Of a stretch of 40,411 bases of DNA, positions 1 to 8,734 are shown piece by piece. Position 1 is the stretch's first letter, and each line of letters opens with the position of its first letter. The DNA is taken from NCBI GenBank assembly GCA_003167475.1, contig PMTB01000268.1:1-40411 (forward strand). Direction: 5' to 3'. The stretch is from a candidate division FCPU426 bacterium (GTDB taxonomy: Bacteria > Oederibacteriota > PGYV01 > Palsa-1178). Both the position numbers and the translations under genes were made by a program. Under the pieces are notes generated by a model that ran no database searches, was not told the DNA's origin, and saw nothing but the letters and a program-made list of their open reading frames with translations.

Positions 1-1053
1 AACAACCTGGCGTATGGGTTCTGCTACGATGACGTCAGTAACCAGTCAACTACGTTGGTCAGCACAAACCCCCGCGGTATGGTGGTTGTGATCGGAGCCA
101 ATAACCTGGCCACCCTGACAAAGACAATGACGCCTGTCAACACGGCAACCAGGACATTTACAATGACAGCGACCAGGACAAGCACAAGCACAAGCACTTC
201 AACTGCAATATCAACAGCGACAAGCACGGCTTTAGCGCTGACAGTGACTGCAACAGCCACAAATACAAGGACACTCACGGCTGTAAATACGCCGACCCTT
301 ACCCCTGTAATAACAAATACCGCTCAAAATACGGCCACCAGGACATCAACAGCCGCCGGCACTTTTACTCCGCTTCTGACATCTACACCCGCCAACACGG
401 CAGTAAATACTGCCGCAGCGACGGCAACACCTTCCAATACCACGGCAGCCACAGCCCTCAATACTTTCACCCGGACAACGACGGCAACCGTCTTCATGAC
501 CCAGCCGCCTACCGCCACACCAAGCGCGGCAGCCTCCATGTCCGCAACCCGTACATGGACAAATACGGCGGTAAATACTTTTACAGTCACGCCTTCAAAC
601 ACTGCCCAGTTTACTTCAACCCGGACATTTACATCGACCGCCACACAAACTTTCACTTTGACAAGCGCTGATACGGCCACACCCTTAAATACGCTTACTC
701 CGACAGCGACAAAAACGCAGGGCGGGGAATTTGAGATACAAGACCCTGTCGCGTACCCAAACCCGGATAATGTTATAAATAATACAGGGGTGAATATCAG
801 GTTCAAACTGACGGTAACAGCAACAAAGATAAAGTTCAGGCTGTTTACAGTGAGTTACAGGCACATAAGGGAAGAATCATTTACGGCCGGCCAGGTAAGT
901 GGGGGCCTTACAACCGGGACCAATGTTATTACCATACCGCCAAAATATTTTACAGGATTAGCCGCCGGCACCTATTACTATATGTTGTCCGCCGAGGACG
1001 GCAGCGGGAACAAAACCTCCTCAGGGCTTAAAATAATCATTATAATAAGATAA
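1..1053 (+). CDS. Threonine-rich stalk protein with FlgD/Ig-like C-terminal domain (5' end outside window)
   Basis: Frame 1 is open from base 1 (NNLAYGFCYDDVSNQSTTLVSTNPRG...), so the ORF-track start at 55 is not the true start. Residues encoded at ~115-720 have Thr at nearly every second position, followed by 'DPVAYPNPDNVINNTGVNIRFKLT...', like FlgD-type C-terminal domains. Confidence 0.8.
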   Translation, partial: NNLAYGFCYDDVSNQSTTLVSTNPRGMVVVIGANNLATLTKTMTPVNTATRTFTMTATRTSTSTSTSTAISTATSTALALTVTATATNTRTLTAVNTPTLTPVITNTAQNTATRTSTAAGTFTPLLTSTPANTAVNTAAATATPSNTTAATALNTFTRTTTATVFMTQPPTATPSAAASMSATRTWTNTAVNTFTVTPSNTAQFTSTRTFTSTATQTFTLTSADTATPLNTLTPTATKTQGGEFEIQDPVAYPNPDNVINNTGVNIRFKLTVTATKIKFRLFTVSYRHIREESFTAGQVSGGLTTGTNVITIPPKYFTGLAAGTYYYMLSAEDGSGNKTSSGLKIIIIIR

Positions 1054-1179
1054 AAGAGCGGGTACAGACCCCGCTGGCTGATAGTGATGGCAACGCATTG
1101 AAATTATTCATGTTTCAGCAATAAATCCCGTCCTTTTTCGTCTATATAGATGAGGGCCGTATTTAAAAGGAGGGATAAC

Positions 1180-1407
1180 ATGTTTGGGAACAAATCAACC
1201 GCGTTTGTCACTGTTAATACACATAATTGTATTGCCTGTAATAAGTGCGTGGAAGTGTGCGGCAACAGCGTTCTCGCCATAAAGGGGCCGTCATTCCACA
1301 GGCACGTGCACCTGATAAGGAAAGACGCCTGCAAAGGCTGCCTGAAATGCGTCCAATGTTGTGAAAACGGGGTTTTTGGGATAAAAACTATTTATACTTG
1401 TCTTTAA
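1180..1407 (+). CDS. Small 2x[4Fe-4S] ferredoxin-like protein
   Basis: Two CxxCxxCxxxC motifs (CIACNKCVEVC, CKGCLKCVQCC). ATG at 1180 preceded by AGGAGGG; the track start at 1150 has no such SD. Confidence 0.85.
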   Translation: MFGNKSTAFVTVNTHNCIACNKCVEVCGNSVLAIKGPSFHRHVHLIRKDACKGCLKCVQCCENGVFGIKTIYTCL

Positions 1408-1891
1408 GTGTATAAAATTTTGTGGCAAGTTCTTTTATAACGGATGATATCGCTATGCTTATCGTCTTGTCAAAATCGCCCCGGATGCATACCCCGACTG
1501 CAGTGGAGTTGATCTGGTCAAATTCCTGGAACGACATCCTTACAGAATACGCGACCGGGTATACCGTGCCGGCCGTAACAATCTCAACATTGACGTGCCA
1601 GGTGCCCGCGTTATCGCCGGCCGTGCCGGTCACCCTGTCCGGGTTTGTCCCGGTTTCTTCGGAAGTGACTTCTGTTTTTCCGTTGTTGGATATTATCTTG
1701 TATGTGGAAAAATCATTCTTAAGCTCGTCGGCTATCTGCGAAACCACGCTCTTCTTGTTGATCTTGATATCAGATGAGGAGTAAACGTGCGGGATATCTA
1801 TAGTAAAAGACGTTACTTCTTTGGCGGTGATTTCCTTTGAAAAAGCGCTGCACCCCAGCAACATGAACAAAACAACCAAAAATCTTTTCAT
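1388..1891 (-). CDS. Secreted/lipoprotein-like hypothetical protein
   Basis: N-terminal MKRFLVVLFMLLGCSAFS signal/lipobox-like; SD AGGGAGG upstream on the minus strand. Converges with the ferredoxin gene, overlapping by 20 nt. Confidence 0.65.
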   Translation of the reverse strand: MKRFLVVLFMLLGCSAFSKEITAKEVTSFTIDIPHVYSSSDIKINKKSVVSQIADELKNDFSTYKIISNNGKTEVTSEETGTNPDRVTGTAGDNAGTWHVNVEIVTAGTVYPVAYSVRMSFQEFDQINSTAVGVCIRGDFDKTISIAISSVIKELATKFYTLKDKYK

Positions 1892-2192
1892 AAAAACCTC
1901 CCTATATACCTGTTATTTTTCAAGGCCGGCGCCTGCGTCAAAACCCGGACATAATAAGATATACACCTGATTAAACGGTTTGAGGATGGCTGTATTCCAC
2001 TTTTAACTGACTTTTATCCGGCACATATATGCCGGCGTTTGCGTGCAGGGTTATCATGAACGACTGGTTTAACTGGCCGTTGCCGGAGATTTTTATTGAT
2101 TTGCCATGAAAAATAGAAAAGGGTATACTGTAAAAGAAATTAATTATGCCGACCCGTAAACGCGAGGCAAATAATGACGGTGGTTCAATTGA

Positions 2193-2621
2193 ATGGGATT
2201 TGAAACGGATTTTGAAAAGTGGAAAGCGGAATATTTCGGAGGGTATTGCATGACAAAATGCGATACGACGTGCTGCGATATGCAGAATGTTTCTTTGTAT
2301 GTGAACGGGAATGAACTGGCTGAGATCTATGGCGGAAAAATAAACCCTGAAAATTTTAAGGAAACGGGCATTAAATCCGCCAAGGCCATGGGGATGTATA
2401 GTATTGAAAGTAAATGCTTTTGCCGGAAATTTGACGAGAGCACGCGTAAATGCCTTATTTACGACCGCAGGCCTGTAAGCTGCAGGGAATACCCGCTGCT
2501 GGTGGAAAAGGACGCCGTTGTGATAAAAAGCGGCTGCCCCCTTACCAAGGGCGACCCGGCGTACAAAAAACTTGTTGAAATAGCGTCCTTGTATGGAAAA
2601 GTGATCGTAAAACGCGCGTGA
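2193..2621 (+). CDS. YkgJ-like CxxCxxCC cysteine-cluster (putative Zn/Fe-chelating) protein
   Basis: MTKCDTTCCDM ... KCFCRKFDESTRKCLIYDRRPVSCREYPL matches the layout of the YkgJ family. Confidence 0.75.
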   Translation: MGFETDFEKWKAEYFGGYCMTKCDTTCCDMQNVSLYVNGNELAEIYGGKINPENFKETGIKSAKAMGMYSIESKCFCRKFDESTRKCLIYDRRPVSCREYPLLVEKDAVVIKSGCPLTKGDPAYKKLVEIASLYGKVIVKRA

Positions 2622-2859
2622 AATCCCTTGCGGATACTTTTATCCCCGGGCCTGCAAACCATCCGGCGAAAGCCCGATCCTGGAATTGCCAGTCAAAGTC
2701 AAGGCCGGCGCTGAATGCGGTGCCTGTGTCCATGGCGCCGTTAAACATCATATATGATCTCCCATAAGAGAGCGTTACAGCCGCTGCCAATTGCCTGAAG
2801 AAAATCCTGTGGTAACCCGCGCTTTTCAATTGTCCTATCGCGGGTCCAAGGTCCCACAT
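2542..2859 (-). pseudogene. Possible remnant of an outer-membrane beta-barrel gene
   Basis: Minus-frame translation includes TLSYGRSYMMFNGAMDTGTAFSAGLDFDWQFQDRAFAGWFAGPGIKVSARDF, with alternating hydrophobic/aromatic barrel-like pattern, no signal peptide, and overlap with the YkgJ-like gene. Confidence 0.25.
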
Positions 2860-2954
2860 ACATCTTTACAAATCACCGCGCACTGGGTATAATTTTGTTA
2901 TTCCATACTGGCAACTGTCGGGCCTTTTGATGCAAAAAAAACAGGGAGGAAAAA

Positions 2955-3704
2955 ATGCGTAAAATCGCGGTTTCAGTATTATGTCTTTTATTTTCGGTTC
3001 CGGTTTTTGCAGGCATCGTGGTCAAACCTTTTGGGGGTTATACCACGGTTTCCATGGCGCGTGTAAACAGCGCTTTGGACGGCCTTTATAACTCATCGAC
3101 GTTTGACGGGCTTAATAAAAGCAGGACAAATTTCAGGGATGCCTATCTTGCCGGGCTTGACCTGGGGTATTCATTCATACCAGGGTTGGACGTTTGTTTA
3201 AGGGGCGAGTACATCGGGGCCTATTCGGAATTAAAAGGTAAAAATCCTTCGCCCCCGCCTGACAACCTCGTTTATTCATTTCCGGCCGATATCATGCCCG
3301 TACTTGCCGGTGTTTCCTATACTTATGGTTTTTCCGGATCACCTTTTTCAATAGGCGCGGAAGCTTACGCGGGTTATGGTTTCGCGCACCTGGCTTTGAC
3401 TCAGACTGAAGACGCTTATGACGGCACCTACTCGGTCAAATTCACGGCGCCGACATACGGGGGCGGGTTTGTGCTCGATTCGGCGGTAAAATTCGGCTAT
3501 GCCATATCCAGCATGATAAACCTGAACCTCACGGCCGGTTACAGACAGGCAAAAGTAAGTTATGTAAAATCCTTAAAAGACACAATAGGTTCGTCCATGT
3601 TCACATTTGCCAAGGACGAGGTCATAAAGGGTCCGGACGGCAAGGATCTGAACCTTGATTTCGGCGGATTGATCCTGAACATAGCATTAGGCTTAAACTT
3701 TTAA
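2955..3704 (+). CDS. Outer-membrane beta-barrel protein, paralog 1
   Basis: Signal peptide MRKIAVSVLCLLFSVPVFAG, FGGYTTVSMARVNSALD, Gly/aromatic alternation, C-terminal LGLNF; SD AGGGAGG. Confidence 0.8.
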   Translation: MRKIAVSVLCLLFSVPVFAGIVVKPFGGYTTVSMARVNSALDGLYNSSTFDGLNKSRTNFRDAYLAGLDLGYSFIPGLDVCLRGEYIGAYSELKGKNPSPPPDNLVYSFPADIMPVLAGVSYTYGFSGSPFSIGAEAYAGYGFAHLALTQTEDAYDGTYSVKFTAPTYGGGFVLDSAVKFGYAISSMINLNLTAGYRQAKVSYVKSLKDTIGSSMFTFAKDEVIKGPDGKDLNLDFGGLILNIALGLNF

Positions 3705-3721
3705 GGGCTAAGGAGGCCAAA

Positions 3722-4471
3722 ATGAAAAAAATAATATTTGCCGGGCTCCTCGCAGCCCTTTCTGCAGCGCAGGTTTTTGCCGGTTTTACTTTAACGCCTT
3801 TCGGCGGTTATACAAGTGTTTCCATGGCACAGCTAAATCACAGGCTGGACTATATCAAAACCTCGATGTTTGGTTCTTCCTCACTTAAGGATAAAAAAGT
3901 AAGTTATTTTCACGACGCGTGGTCAGCCGGGCTTGACGCGGGGTATGATTTTTTTTCCGGCTTTTCAGCGGGCTTAAGGTCGGAGTTCATCGGGTCAGGC
4001 GGATATGTGTATGCCAGGACCATCGCAAGCGTCACGGAGAAGTCCGGCGTTGACGCGAACCTCATACCTGTTATGGCGGGCATATCCTATATGCTCAACT
4101 GGAAGGGCTGCCCTTTCACCATCGGCGCCGACGCATACGCGGGAGTGGGATTCGGCAAAGGCGGATTTTTCCTTAATTATTATGACAGGGACAACCTTGA
4201 AAACCTTTCCATATATGTGCCCATGAGCGGAAATTGCCTTGTTCTTGACGGCGCGCTCAAGGCCGCTTATTCTTTCGGCAGAATGTTCTCCATAAACCTT
4301 TCCTGCGGTTACAGGCAGGCGAAGTTCGATAAGATATTCTGCGATAAGGACGGAACCGCTTATAACGCAAACTGGCAAAAGGGCAAGGAAGCAAAAACAT
4401 TGACCGGCGCGACGCTGGCCCCTGATTTTTCGGGGCTTACAGCAAAACTCGGCGGAAATATAAGTTTCTGA
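3722..4471 (+). CDS. Outer-membrane beta-barrel protein, paralog 2
   Basis: Same length (249 aa) as the preceding gene; shared GGYTSVSMAQLNHRLD, GxAGYG(F), CGYRQAKF, C-terminal GGNISF; SD AAGGAGG. Confidence 0.8.
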   Translation: MKKIIFAGLLAALSAAQVFAGFTLTPFGGYTSVSMAQLNHRLDYIKTSMFGSSSLKDKKVSYFHDAWSAGLDAGYDFFSGFSAGLRSEFIGSGGYVYARTIASVTEKSGVDANLIPVMAGISYMLNWKGCPFTIGADAYAGVGFGKGGFFLNYYDRDNLENLSIYVPMSGNCLVLDGALKAAYSFGRMFSINLSCGYRQAKFDKIFCDKDGTAYNANWQKGKEAKTLTGATLAPDFSGLTAKLGGNISF

Positions 4472-4483
4472 TGTGAATATACA

Positions 4484-4516
4484 AAAAGGCGGGCTGTAAA
4501 AGCCCGTCTTTTTTAT
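4484..4516 (+). terminator. Rho-independent terminator after the beta-barrel pair
   Basis: GGCGGGCT-gtaaa-AGCCCGTC followed by TTTTTT. Confidence 0.8.
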
Positions 4517-4541
4517 TTGAAGGCTGTCACAGGGGGAAAAA

Positions 4542-5363
4542 ATGAAAAAAATTTGCGCCGCGATTTTAATAATTACAGCCATGATAGCCGCCTTGTCCTG
4601 CGGCTGTAAAAGCAATGCCTCGCCTTCTTCTGCCGGACCGGAAGGAACCGCTACCATTACTCCGACTTTTACGGCAGTGCCGTCACCCGGAACTTTTTCA
4701 GGGACTATAACCGGGTTAAGCAATGACCAGGCCGGAAAAAATCTGTATATCACACTCGATATGGACCTGGATTACGCGGACGGCTACGCCGCAAGGCTGA
4801 CGTTAACGGCCTCTTCCGGCACGTCCATTGCGTACAGTTTCCCGCAGGTTGCCGGAGGGCATTATAATGTCTCGGCCTGGATAGACATGGACTCCAACAC
4901 CATACCGGGAGTGGCCGATTATTACGGGAGTTACGGCGCAACATATCCCGCAATGCCGGCCGTGCAAAATGTGGAAATAAACGGCGACACGGCGGGAATA
5001 GACATAACTGTCGTGAAATTGACAGCCAATGTCAGCGGGACAATAACATTCCCCGGAGACGCGGCGGGAAAAAAATACATTGTGGCCATTGACAACGATA
5101 ATGTGGGGACCAACGGCGGGCAGAGGACCTATTACTCTGATTATTGTGCAACCCCCGGACCCACGACAGCCGTCAATTACAGTTTGTGCGTGCCTTTTCC
5201 CATGAATAATTTCACGGTTTACTGCCTTGTATCCATGAACGGGCATTTACTGGCAACCGGCAAAGAATCCGGCGATTATGTGAATTTTGTGCCGGGAAAC
5301 AACCTTGCTGACCCGGCTTTTCCTGTCAGCCCGATAAATTTCTCCCTCATTAAGATGCCGTAG
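4542..5363 (+). CDS. Lipoprotein with short Thr/Pro linker and two related Ig/carboxypeptidase-regulatory-like repeats
   Basis: Lipobox IAALSCG/C; linker TATITPTFTAVPSPGT; internal repeats GTITGLSNDQAGKNLYITLDMDLD and GTITFPGDAAGKKYIVAIDNDNV. Confidence 0.7.
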   Translation: MKKICAAILIITAMIAALSCGCKSNASPSSAGPEGTATITPTFTAVPSPGTFSGTITGLSNDQAGKNLYITLDMDLDYADGYAARLTLTASSGTSIAYSFPQVAGGHYNVSAWIDMDSNTIPGVADYYGSYGATYPAMPAVQNVEINGDTAGIDITVVKLTANVSGTITFPGDAAGKKYIVAIDNDNVGTNGGQRTYYSDYCATPGPTTAVNYSLCVPFPMNNFTVYCLVSMNGHLLATGKESGDYVNFVPGNNLADPAFPVSPINFSLIKMP

Positions 5364-5376
5364 CGATAACAAAAAC

Positions 5377-5403
5377 TGTAGAGAGGGGGCTTGCTCCCTC
5401 TCC
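5377..5403 (+). repeat. TGTAG-palindrome element
   Basis: TGTA(G)AGAGGG-GGCTTGCT-CCCTCTCC; GAGAGGG pairs with CCCTCTC. Confidence 0.55.
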
Positions 5404-5441
5404 GGGCGGGGCGTTTCTTTTGACCCGGGAAAGGAAACGAA

Positions 5442-5639
5442 ATGAAATGCACCCTGTGTAAAAAGGACATAGTCAGCTACAATCCAGAGTTTCACCATTT
5501 TGTCATCGATGAGAAGCATTCCACGGATATCTGCGGGGAGTGTACGGACAAGTTTTTCAAATGGCAGGGGAAGAAGATGTCCGTGCTTTTTCCCACAAAC
5601 GCCATGAAGAAGCGTTATGGCGGGGGGAAGCGGGAGTGA
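5442..5639 (+). CDS. Small CxxC zinc-ribbon-like hypothetical protein
   Basis: 65 aa with two CxxC motifs (CTLC, CGEC), preceded by GGAAAGGAAACGA. Confidence 0.5.
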   Translation: MKCTLCKKDIVSYNPEFHHFVIDEKHSTDICGECTDKFFKWQGKKMSVLFPTNAMKKRYGGGKRE

Positions 5640-5831
5640 ACCCGGAATTGCGCCGTTGACCGCGGAAATGGATTTTTTCATCAACGGACTAATGTTTTCA
5701 GGCCCCCGTCTTTTTGATAATACATCCATCCTGTTTATTGTTGTATCGCCGGCGCACTTATGATATTATTACTCATGGGGGATACAAAAAACTTTTGATT
5801 ATTTTCTAAAATATCATTCAGGGAGGATTAA

Positions 5832-6677
5832 GTGAAAAAACTTTTTATTGCTTCGCTTTCCATGGTTTTTCTTGTTGTTTTTTGTGCAAGCGCTTTTTCG
5901 GCGACTGCGAAGGATTATTATGATTATGGAAAAAAACAACTCGACAGCGGGGACGCTAAAGGCGCCATCAAGTACTTCACAGCGGCGGCGAAGCTCGAAC
6001 CCAGGAACGCGGATTATTATAGGGCCATCGGTGACTGCTATAAGGAAACAGGGAACAAAGCAATGTCCGATAAATATTACGCGTATGCCGACAAGCTTGG
6101 GAAGGGAAGCGCTTCCTTTAAGAGCAATGAGGCAAAAGTCGAGATAACAATGTTCTCCGGAGGCACGTCCTCCACCGGCACCAGCTCCTTTATTCCCGTG
6201 TTCGCCCTGGGTTATACCAAGTACTTAAACCCGACGTTTGACATAGGCGGAAGCGTTGGATATGCCTACGGCGGTAACCAGACATCGGGCATGTCTGGCG
6301 ATTCAGTGTCGCTTTCAGGGGGCGGAGTGATGGTGCAGGCCAAATGTAACTGGCATCTTGATAATCTCATGAAAGGTGTTTTTGTCGGCCCGAATATCGG
6401 TTATCTTCCTATGAACTATCAATACAAGGTTGATATGAGCGGTTTTTACGGAAGCCCGTCTACATCCACATCCAACATTAACATAACCATAATCATGGGA
6501 GGAATGCAGCTGGGTTACATATACACCCTTGACAGCGGGTTCAAACTTACGGGCTTTTTATGCTTTGACATCGCCTCTGAATCCGTAAAAAGCGACGAGG
6601 GATTATTCGGAGGAATGGCGGCGTCAGAGGTGGGATTAATTCAATTCTATGGTATAAGCGCCGGATACGGTTTTTAA
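5832..6677 (+). CDS. Secreted TPR + outer-membrane beta-barrel-like protein
   Basis: GTG start after GGGAGGATTAA; signal peptide; TPR-like GKKQLDSGDAKGAIKYFTAAAKLEPRNADYYRAIGDCYKETGN; Gly-rich C-terminal barrel-like segment. Confidence 0.75.
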   Translation: MKKLFIASLSMVFLVVFCASAFSATAKDYYDYGKKQLDSGDAKGAIKYFTAAAKLEPRNADYYRAIGDCYKETGNKAMSDKYYAYADKLGKGSASFKSNEAKVEITMFSGGTSSTGTSSFIPVFALGYTKYLNPTFDIGGSVGYAYGGNQTSGMSGDSVSLSGGGVMVQAKCNWHLDNLMKGVFVGPNIGYLPMNYQYKVDMSGFYGSPSTSTSNINITIIMGGMQLGYIYTLDSGFKLTGFLCFDIASESVKSDEGLFGGMAASEVGLIQFYGISAGYGF

Positions 6678-6765
6678 TTTTCATCGCGACAGGCATGATC
6701 TGCACGCAAACGGATGATTTTTTGCCATAAAGCCGCAACCTTTGGGTTTATAGCGGAGATAAAAT

Positions 6766-6804
6766 AAAAAACACGGGCTGGTTTTTGGACCGTGTTTTTT
6801 GTTT
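6766..6804 (+). terminator. Rho-independent terminator
   Basis: AAAAAACACGG-gctggtttttgga-CCGTGTTTTTT. Confidence 0.75.
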
Positions 6805-7031
6805 TATTACCCCGGGTATTTGACAACCGGGGTTTTTGCGTGTTGTATAAATAATATCCCCGGAATTTCAAACTAAAATCACACATCCGACCCGCCACGG
6901 TCATACTTTTAACGGCGGAAAAAGTGTCAGTTTAATGGGGAATACAGTCATGCTCCCTGAAGGGGTTTAATTGTATATTAAATGCAGCCGCCCTACACAA
7001 GGCCGGTTAAATACACTTTTGGGAGGTAATT

Positions 7032-7811
7032 ATGAAAAAGTCATTTTTGTTCCTGTTTTTGGCATTGACCTCAGCTTTTCTTGCCGTGATCGTGCCCGGA
7101 TGTTCCAAAGGCACACCCTCATCCCCGAACTCCACTGACACTCCGGTGATAATCCTTAACACACATACCATAACTCCGACATGGACCAATTCTCCTGCCG
7201 TATCGCACACGAATACGCCCACCATCACCCAGACCGCCACTATTTCACCCACAAGCACTTCTACACCTTCCGGTTATATCGTGGATAATTTCGAGTCGGG
7301 CGTGGACAACTGGACCACTGCAAAAGACGGCGGCAGCCTGTCCAACATACATACCGGGATAGTCGGCTCGCCCAATGCCGGCTTATACGGCTCATACGCG
7401 CTCGGAGTGACCGGCGAGGCATGGGCTGAGACAGGTTCCTACTTCGGGTTTTCCAGCGCGCAGAAAACTTTCGGGCCGGTTGATCTAAGTGCTTACGCAA
7501 CGCTAGACCTTGCGGCTTCGGAAAAGATCACATTCACCCCATTATACGGAGGAAGTGTGGTTTATAAGGTGAAAATACAGAGCGGCGCAAACCTGATAGA
7601 AACAACAATCCCGGCTCCGGCCGCTTCAATGGCAAACGTATCTTTGCCGCTTACGGGTTTCACGCTCCCATCAGGGGCCGGCGGTTACACGGCTGCGTCG
7701 GTCCTGGCAAACGCTGACGGGATAATAATCGAGGTTGATATGGTTTCAGGGGTGCAAAACGATTGGATAGGGTATGAGATATACCTTGATAATATCGAAT
7801 TCAAAATGTAG
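7032..7811 (+). CDS. Lipoprotein: Thr/Pro linker + carbohydrate-binding/jelly-roll-like domain
   Basis: Lipobox VIVPGC; linker NTHTITPTWTNSPAVSHTNTPTITQTATISPTSTSTP; VDNFESGVDNWTT start and YLDNIEFKM end; SD GGGAGG. Confidence 0.7.
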   Translation: MKKSFLFLFLALTSAFLAVIVPGCSKGTPSSPNSTDTPVIILNTHTITPTWTNSPAVSHTNTPTITQTATISPTSTSTPSGYIVDNFESGVDNWTTAKDGGSLSNIHTGIVGSPNAGLYGSYALGVTGEAWAETGSYFGFSSAQKTFGPVDLSAYATLDLAASEKITFTPLYGGSVVYKVKIQSGANLIETTIPAPAASMANVSLPLTGFTLPSGAGGYTAASVLANADGIIIEVDMVSGVQNDWIGYEIYLDNIEFKM

Positions 7812-7835
7812 AAAGTCTTTTTAAGGAGGGATAAT

Positions 7836-8399
7836 ATGAAATACGCGGTTGCTTTTGCGGTTGCGGCCGGGTTATTTTTGGCCGGGTGCGCCAATAATGG
7901 CGGTGATATAAAAAAACAGGAGGTTACGGCTTTGAACATTTATGACATCACGGTTAAGGATATGGCGGAAAAAGATGTTGTTTTATCGGAGTACAAGGGC
8001 AAGGTGCTTCTTATAGTGAACACGGCAACGCATTGCGGTTTTACACCGCAATACCCCGGCTTGCAGGCGCTTTACGCGAAGTACAAGGACAAAGGATTTG
8101 AGATACTTGATTTCCCATGCAACCAATTCATGGGCCAGGCGCCGGAAGGGATAGAGGAGTACCATAATATATGCACAACAAGGTTTGGCGTTACATTCCG
8201 GCAGTTTGCGAAAATAGACGTGAACGGCGGGAATGAATCCCCGCTTTACACCTATCTCAAGAAAAACTCAGACGGAAAGAATATAGGATGGAATTTCACG
8301 AAATTTCTCATAGACAGGGAAGGCTCTCTGGTGAAAAGATTTGATTCCAAGGACAAGCCGGAAAGCATAGACCCGGAGATCGCGAAGCTTGTGGAATAG
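7836..8399 (+). CDS. Glutathione-peroxidase-family (Cys-type, thioredoxin-peroxidase-like) lipoprotein
   Basis: NTATHCGFTPQYPGLQALYAKYKDKGFEILDFPCNQFMGQ and ICTTRFGVTFRQFAKIDVNG are GPx family motifs; lipobox FLAGC; SD AAGGAGG. Confidence 0.9.
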   Translation: MKYAVAFAVAAGLFLAGCANNGGDIKKQEVTALNIYDITVKDMAEKDVVLSEYKGKVLLIVNTATHCGFTPQYPGLQALYAKYKDKGFEILDFPCNQFMGQAPEGIEEYHNICTTRFGVTFRQFAKIDVNGGNESPLYTYLKKNSDGKNIGWNFTKFLIDREGSLVKRFDSKDKPESIDPEIAKLVE

Positions 8400-8469
8400 T
8401 TGAAAGTTGAGGTTTGTTTCCATAGCAGTATGGGTTTAAGGCTCCAAACAATGGAGTCTTACCGGTACT

Positions 8470-8495
8470 TGTAGTGGCGGATATTATCCGCCACA
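8470..8495 (+). repeat. TGTAG-palindrome element
   Basis: TGTAGTGGCGGATATTATCCGCCACA; GTGGCGGATA / TATCCGCCAC is a near-uninterrupted palindrome. Confidence 0.65.
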
Positions 8496-8544
8496 TCGCG
8501 GGAAGTCAATAGGCTGGCGCATCATTATATGCGCCGCAACACAT
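8493..8544 (-). repeat. Dispersed palindromic repeat, copy 1 (upstream of giant gene)
   Basis: acatCGCGGGaAGTCAAtAGGCTGGCGCATcatTATATGCGCCGCaACAC matches the reverse complement of 18279-18330 with few mismatches and a 3-nt indel. Confidence 0.75.
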
Positions 8545-8547
8545 GCT

Positions 8548-8611
8548 TTAAAACACCTGATAGTGTTTAAAAACCTACACTATGTATTAAAACCCGACAG
8601 TTGGGTTTCGC
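8548..8611. repeat. Three ~20-bp TTAAAA-led mini-hairpins
   Basis: TTTAAAACACctgataGTGTT / TAAAAACCTACActaTGTAT / TAAAACCCgacagttGGGTTTCG. Confidence 0.4.
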
Positions 8612-8639
8612 TGGACAAAATCCTTTCATAAAATCCCAT

Positions 8640-8689
8640 GTTTATAAGCCGAAATATTGAAAATATTGGTATGAATATTGCTTATAAAC
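8640..8689. promoter_or_regulatory. Candidate operator/promoter region of the giant surface gene
   Basis: Perfect 10-bp inverted repeat GTTTATAAGC (8640-8649)/GCTTATAAAC (8680-8689) with three AATATTG motifs between or overlapping; TATAAT at 8696-8701. Confidence 0.45.
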
Positions 8690-8734
8690 TTATGGTATAA
8701 TTATTTATATCCTCAGCTGAAAGGAAAGAAACAT

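Noticed and set aside
24-806. Minus-strand Val-rich ORFs (24-278, 324-806), like those at 15127-15513, 17461-17790, 17797-18003 and 21159-21710
   Set aside because: Mirror frames of ACN-rich Thr tracts (reverse complement gives NGT-type Val codons without stops); no SD or family signature.
2018-2035. CCGGCA-CATATA-TGCCGG palindrome as another TGTAG element
   Set aside because: Lacks the GTAG tag; could be an ordinary hairpin, so not included in the family.
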